From positions 135,956 to 199,955 of the forward strand of contig CAVQFO010000022.1 in the NCBI GenBank assembly GCA_963711725.1: a stretch of 64,000 nucleotides of DNA, written 5' to 3'. Shown here in pieces: positions 59,581-64,000 of the stretch (position 1 is the stretch's first letter; the number at the start of each line of letters is the position of its first letter). Made by a program: the position numbers and the translations under genes. The DNA comes from CAVQFO01 sp963711725 (GTDB taxonomy: Bacteria; Pseudomonadota; Gammaproteobacteria; Nitrococcales; Aquisalimonadaceae). The notes below the pieces were generated by a model that did no database searches, had not been told where the DNA came from, and saw only the letters and a program-made list of their open reading frames with translations.

Positions 59581-60377
59581 TCGGGGCCTTCCCGCCGTGA
59601 GGCGGCCAGGAACACTATCTTTCCGGCGACCTGGCCGCGGTGGATGTCCACGTGGTAGATGCCGCCGAGCCGGTCCGGTTGCAGCACCGTTTCCGGTGGG
59701 CCGTCTGCGGCGATTCGGCCCTCGCTCATGACGGCCACGCGATGGCAGAAGCGGGCGGCCAGTCCCAGGTCGTGAAGGACGACCAGTATCCCCGTCCCGT
59801 TGGCCGCGGCTTCGCTGAGCAGTTCCATTACGTGAATCTGGTGATAGGGGTCCAGGCTGGCCACCGGTTCGTCGGCCAGCAGGACATTCGGTTCCGCGGC
59901 CAGCGCCCGGGCCAGCATGACCCGGGCCCGTTCGCCGCCGGACAAGGTGTGGAATATCCGATCGGCCAGTGTTTCGATTTCGCAGGCGCGCATGGCGGCG
60001 GCCACGGCGGCGCGATCCGAAACGCTGGGGCCGGCGAAGGCGGCGCGATGAGGCAGTCGGCCCAGGGTCACCAGGGCTTCCACGGTCAGCGGCCAGGCGA
60101 GCTCGGTGGCTTGGGCCAGATAGCCCAGGGCGCGGGCGCGGTCCCGGTCGGCGAGATCGGCCAACGGGCGATTCGCCAGGGTGACGGTGCCGCGGTCCGG
60201 GATGACAAGCCCCGCCAGGCAGCGAAGCAGGGTGGATTTGCCGGCGCCGTTGGGTCCCACCAGTCCCACGATTTCACCGGGCGCGACTGCCAGGTTCGCG
60301 CCCTTGAGGATGGCCTGGCCTCCGCGTTCCAGGCTCACCGACTCGGCCGCCAGGCGAAGGCCATGCGCGCTGCTCAT
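59577..60377 (-). CDS. btuD: Cobalamin/iron-siderophore-type ABC transporter ATPase
   Basis: 266 residues from the ATG at 60377 with GGGAGGTGG upstream. Walker A is GPNGAGKST, the signature is LSGGERARV, Walker B is VLLADEPVASLD, and the switch histidine follows in VVLHDLGL. It energises import through BtuC. It overlaps btuC by 4 bases and tonB by 4. Siderophore importers look the same; the BtuB-type receptor favours cobalamin. Confidence 0.9.
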   Translation of the reverse strand: MSSAHGLRLAAESVSLERGGQAILKGANLAVAPGEIVGLVGPNGAGKSTLLRCLAGLVIPDRGTVTLANRPLADLADRDRARALGYLAQATELAWPLTVEALVTLGRLPHRAAFAGPSVSDRAAVAAAMRACEIETLADRIFHTLSGGERARVMLARALAAEPNVLLADEPVASLDPYHQIHVMELLSEAAANGTGILVVLHDLGLAARFCHRVAVMSEGRIAADGPPETVLQPDRLGGIYHVDIHRGQVAGKIVFLAASRREGPE

Positions 60378-61366
60378 ACCACCTCCCTGCGGCTTTTGAG
60401 CACAAGCGCCAGGAAGAATGGCGCGCCGATCAGGGCGGTGACCACGCCCAGCTTCAGCTCCTGGCCGCCCGTGGGCAGGATGCGCACCACGATATCGGCG
60501 GCCAGCGTCAGCACGGCACCGCCCAGGGCGCTGGCGGTGAGCAGGCGGCCCGGGTTGTGGCCCACGAGCGGGCGCAGCACATGGGGCACCACCAGGCCCA
60601 CGAATCCGATGGCGCCGCACACAGCCACCGAGGCGCCCACGCACAGCGCGGTCCCGGCGATCACCTGCAGCCGCAGCCGCTCCAGGTTCACGCCCAGCGA
60701 GAAGGCGGTGTCCTCCCCCAGTGCCAGCGCCTCCAGGCCGCGCCCGGCGGGCAACAGCAGCAGCCAGCCGGCGAGCATGAACGGCGCGGTCAGTGCCACC
60801 TGCCCCATGCTGCGGTCGGCCAGGGATCCCAGCAGCCAGAAGACGATTTCCGACAGGGCGAAGGGATTGGGAGAGAGGCTCAAGGCCAGGGAGATCACGG
60901 CATTGGCCAGGGCGCCGATGGCGATGCCCGCCAGGATCAGGGTCAAGGTGCCGGCGCGGCGCCCGGACAGCGCGTACAGCCCCGCCACCGCCAGGGCGGC
61001 GCCGATCATGCCGCCGGTGGGCAGCGCCCAGGCGGCGGAGGCGGCCAGCCCCGTGTAGAACACCAGTACCGCGCCCAACGCCGCGCTGGCGGAAATGCCG
61101 ATGATGCCGGGTTCGGCCAGAGGGTTGCGCAGCAGGCCCTGCAGCGCCGCGCCGGACAGTCCCAGGGTGGCACCGGTGAGCAGGCCCAGCAGCGCCCGAG
61201 GCAGGCGGATGTCGGCCAGGATGACCGCCGCCGTGGTGTCGTGGTGATTCCAGAGGTCGGCAGCCGCCGTGGCCAGGGATACGCCGCTGGGGCCCACGGC
61301 CAGCGACGCCCCGGCAAGCAGCAGGCTGGCTGCGCCCAGCAGCAGAAGCAGACGGCGCTGGCTCAC
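60374..61366 (-). CDS. btuC: Cobalamin-type ABC transporter permease
   Basis: 330 residues from a GTG at 61366 (VSQRRLLLLL) with GGGAG upstream. It is a FecCD/BtuC-family permease with about ten membrane segments. RLPRALLGLLTGATLGLSGAALQGLLRNPLAEPGIIGISA is the family signature region (about residues 54-93). It moves substrate across the inner membrane with BtuD. It overlaps btuF by 4 bases. Confidence 0.92.
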   Translation of the reverse strand: MSQRRLLLLLGAASLLLAGASLAVGPSGVSLATAAADLWNHHDTTAAVILADIRLPRALLGLLTGATLGLSGAALQGLLRNPLAEPGIIGISASAALGAVLVFYTGLAASAAWALPTGGMIGAALAVAGLYALSGRRAGTLTLILAGIAIGALANAVISLALSLSPNPFALSEIVFWLLGSLADRSMGQVALTAPFMLAGWLLLLPAGRGLEALALGEDTAFSLGVNLERLRLQVIAGTALCVGASVAVCGAIGFVGLVVPHVLRPLVGHNPGRLLTASALGGAVLTLAADIVVRILPTGGQELKLGVVTALIGAPFFLALVLKSRREVV

Positions 61367-62190
61367 GGCTCCCGCTCCAAGCGCCGACGCGCAGCCGCAA
61401 GTTCGGTGACCGCTCGTGCCGTGTACGGGCCTCCGCAGGCCCACAGGCGGCCGTCCACTTTCATTCTTCTGAGGCCGCTCAGGGCCGGATGGGAGAGCAT
61501 TTGCTGGGCCAGGGTCGGATCGCCGGCGCGGTAGCTCTGGACGATGAGCAGGTCCGGTTGAGCGGCGACGATGCGCTCCAACGGCAGGTAGCCGTAGCCC
61601 TTTAGTCCGGCTTCGGCCGCCAGGTTGCGGAAGCCCGCGGCCTTGAGCACGCTGTCGGTCAGCGTGCCGGAGCCGGCGGTGAAGCCGTTGGCCTCCAGCA
61701 ACAGCGCCAGCGGACGGGGAGCACCGGATTTCGGCGCCGCGGCCCGCAATCGGGATTCCATTTCGGCCACCAGGGCATTCGCCCGCTGCGGGCGATGGAG
61801 CAGGCGGCCCATCTTCAGGATCTGCGCCCGGATCTCCGGGAACGTCGAGGCCATGCCGAAATGAACCACCGGGATGTTGCGGCTGCGCACCAGCCGCACC
61901 GCGGCCTGGGCACCGTAGCTTCCGGCCAGGACCAGGTCCGGGTGCTGTTCCAGAATCAGCTCTGCCTGGCCGTGGTGGACCGGAAACCGCGCCGCGCGGT
62001 CGGCAACGAACGAGAGCTCGGAGTCCCGGGCCAGGAAGGAGACGGAGGCAATCTGGTCCGGGCGCGCCACTTCGATCAGCAGCTCGTCCGGACACAGATT
62101 GGTGGACACCACGTGGCGGTAGGCGGCGCGCGCCACCGGCGGGGTCGTTACCATCGCCGTCAGCAACAGGCACGCCGCCGCCCGGAACAT
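61363..62190 (-). CDS. btuF: Periplasmic cobalamin-type binding protein
   Basis: 275 residues. The signal peptide FRAAACLLLTAMVTTPPVARA runs to about residue 22. The mature part is a two-lobe class III binding protein: VVSTNLCPDELLIEVARPDQ, HPDLVLAGSYGAQAAVR and QPDLLIVQSYRAGDP. It passes substrate to BtuCD. It overlaps the btuB stop by 4 bases. Confidence 0.9.
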   Translation of the reverse strand: MFRAAACLLLTAMVTTPPVARAAYRHVVSTNLCPDELLIEVARPDQIASVSFLARDSELSFVADRAARFPVHHGQAELILEQHPDLVLAGSYGAQAAVRLVRSRNIPVVHFGMASTFPEIRAQILKMGRLLHRPQRANALVAEMESRLRAAAPKSGAPRPLALLLEANGFTAGSGTLTDSVLKAAGFRNLAAEAGLKGYGYLPLERIVAAQPDLLIVQSYRAGDPTLAQQMLSHPALSGLRRMKVDGRLWACGGPYTARAVTELAAARRRLEREP

Positions 62191-64000
62191 CAGTATCGGG
62201 CCTCCGCGCCGGTGTAGTAGGCACGACCGGGGGAGCCTACGTTGTATTGGTCTTCGTAGTCGCGGTCGAAGACGTTATCGATGCGGCCGAAGACGCGCCA
62301 GTGATCGTTGAAGCGGTGTTGGACGCCGAAGTTGACCACCGTGTAGGCGGGCAGCTTCTTTCGTTCCGACTGGAATGTGTTCGGGTTGTAGTGCTGATCG
62401 TAGCGCTGACCTTTGTAGTGCGCGGTGACGAAGGCCGAGGCGTGGGGCCAGAGGGGGGCGTCCACGGTGAGGTTTGCTTCGTGGCGTGGACGGCGCAACA
62501 GGTCTTCGCCGGTGTCCTCGTTGCGTGGACGCATCCAGGTGTAACTGGCCTGAACGTTCCAGCCGTGATGAAGGTCCACGTCAACGGCAGTTTCCAGGCC
62601 GCGGATCCGGGCTTCACCTACGTTGTCCGCCGGTTGCGGATAGGGCTGAAATTCGATCAGGTCGTGTACATGGTTCTCGAAATAGGTCACGTCGAAGCTG
62701 ATCCGGTCGTGCCAAAGCAGCTGCTGCACGCCGGCGTCCCAGCCCAGAGAGTGCTCGGGTTTCAGGTTGGGATTGCCGCCGTACGCCTGGTCGGTGAACG
62801 TCGGCAGTTTGAAGCCCGTGCCCAGGCTTGAGTGCAAGCGCGTTCCGGCCTGGGGGAACTGGTAGGCGGCGGTGAGCCGGTAGGTGGTGAAATCGCCGAA
62901 ATCGGTGTCGTCGTCGTAGCGCAGCCCGCCGGTGAGGTAGAGGTTGTCCAGCGGCTGTGACTGGTATTCGCCGAATACGCTGCGGGTCTCGTGGCTGAAG
63001 CCGGACACGTAGTTGGATTCCGCCGTGCCCTTGTTCCAGGACGCGCCGCCGGTGAGGATTTCGCTCTCGCTGAAGTAGTAATCGGCTTGGTAATCCACTC
63101 CCTGGCGCCGGCCTTCACTCTTGAACGGGTTGGAGCCGTCGTCCTCATAGCGGGAATGACTCTGCTCGGCGCCCAGTGTTCTGCTCCAGGCGGCCGCCCA
63201 GGCCGTAGAGCTTGCCTTGTATCCGGCCGAGCCAGTCTGTTCCCCGGATTTGGTCATTGGTGTCGGTGTCGCCCGAGTCGGTCTCCACATGGGAATCCGC
63301 ATATCGGAGCACGGAGCTGAGCTCGAAATTGTCGGTGACATTGAGCTTGCCCCGGCCGGACAGCGTCTTGCTGCGGGAGCCGTCCTTCTCCCGGCCGCCC
63401 TTGTCGTCGTCCAGATAGGAAATGCCGTCGGTGCGATAGCCGTCGGCGGTGACGCTGAAATCGCCGGCCTTGTTGCCGCCGCTGAGCGTGGCGGTACCGT
63501 GGCGTGTCCGGAATGAACCGCCTTCGAGCTTGGCGGTGCCGTGCACACCCTTGTCGCCCTTCTTGGTGATGATGTTGATCACCCCACCCATGGCCTCGCT
63601 GCCGTAGAGCACGCTCTGGGGGCCGCGCAGGACTTCGATGCGCTGGATATCGCCCACCAGCAGATTGCCCAGGTCCGCCTGATCGTCGGCGCGGGGATTG
63701 TTCACCTTTACGCCGTCGATCATGACCAGAACGTGGTTGGCCTCCGAGCCGCGGATGCGCACGTCGGTGCGGTTGCCCGGGTTGCCCGCGTGATCAACGC
63801 TCACCCCGGGGACCAGCCGCAACGCCTCCGCCACGCGGGTGATCTGAAGCTCCCTCAGGCGTTGCGCGGTGATCACCGATACGCTGGAGCCGAGTGTTTG
63901 TGGATCGCTGGGCGTTCGGGTGGCGGTCACGACCATCTCCGGCAGTCTCTGGTTGTCCATTGCGTCGGTCGCCGCCATGGCGCCTGTGGGCAGAGTTACG
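62190..64000 (-). pseudogene. btuB: TonB-dependent receptor BtuB, frameshifted and cut by the right edge
   Basis: The first ~280 residues (TonB box region PEMVVTATRTPSDPQ, plug with IRGSEANHVLVMIDGVKVNN and GPQSVLYGSEAMGGVINIIT) stop near 63145. The beta-barrel continues in another frame (TLGAEQSHSRYEDD...to YNVGSPGRAYYTGAEARY). One extra A in CAGAACACT near 63190 explains the break. The signal peptide begins beyond the edge (VTLPTGAMA is its end). It is a cobalamin-type outer-membrane receptor. A cobalamin riboswitch may lie just past the edge; it cannot be seen. Confidence 0.88.

Overview
The window reads as chromosomal DNA of a GC-rich gammaproteobacterium, most likely a member of the Chromatiales (Ectothiorhodospiraceae-like). 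The evidence is the type IV pilus chemosensory cluster next to gshB, a Crp/Vfr-type regulator, SpeD and Coq7 of gammaproteobacterial type, and pyrR-pyrB-pyrX order. This placement is inference from gene content. There are no phage, plasmid or CRISPR genes. The mobile-looking DNA consists of short palindromic repeats and a duplicated tRNA end.

Layout. (1) 1-7791, minus strand: a tightly overlapping run gshB - apbE - NusG-II protein - Gx transporter - tonB - yqgE - ruvX - pyrR - pyrB - pyrX (a dihydroorotase-like protein without its metal ligands) - a gene cut by the left edge. (2) 8060-20626, plus strand: the Pil-Chp chemosensory system pilG, pilH, pilI, pilJ, pilK, chpA, chpB, chpC. chpA and chpB are broken by about ten single-base frameshifts. 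(3) 20646-26801, minus strand: rsmE, bioA, metF, ahcY, metK. An SAH riboswitch precedes ahcY, so metK, ahcY and metF form an S-adenosylmethionine cycle block. (4) 27085-31414, plus strand: tkt, gap, pgk. (5) 31454-38369: an accessory stretch with a frameshifted purC, a CsoR-family sensor and TSUP exporter, photolyase divergent from a TetR regulator, a frameshifted LuxR-type regulator followed by a strong lux-box-like palindrome and an unknown small gene, and djlA. (6) 38597-44445, plus strand: rpe, gph, trpE, trpG, trpD, trpC, with a 31-bp perfect inverted repeat filling the trpE-trpG gap. (7) 44834-49467: crp/vfr, osmC, speD, coq7, a candidate small RNA, rplM, rpsI, tRNA-Gln. (8) 49507-58719: a duplicated tRNA 3' end holding four tandem hairpins, repeats, a frameshifted ACT-like protein, dapA, a DUF2905 protein, rpiA, ilvA, two DUF1269 paralogues flanking tpm, and tex. 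(9) 58825-64000, minus strand: a cobalamin uptake operon btuB(frameshifted, runs off the edge)-btuF-btuC-btuD-tonB.

How the genes work together. The Pil-Chp system steers type IV pili, and in Pseudomonas it also modulates cAMP, which Vfr/Crp senses; a Crp/Vfr orthologue lies 25 kb away. metK, ahcY, metF and the riboswitch recycle S-adenosylhomocysteine. rpe, tkt, gap, pgk and rpiA serve central carbon metabolism. The btu operon carries its own TonB, distinct from the first TonB at 4037-4900.

Frameshifts recur in chpA, chpB, purC, luxR, the 49809-50490 gene and btuB. Most of them look like one extra base in or next to a G/C run. Base-calling or assembly error is the first explanation to test before calling any of these genes pseudogenes.
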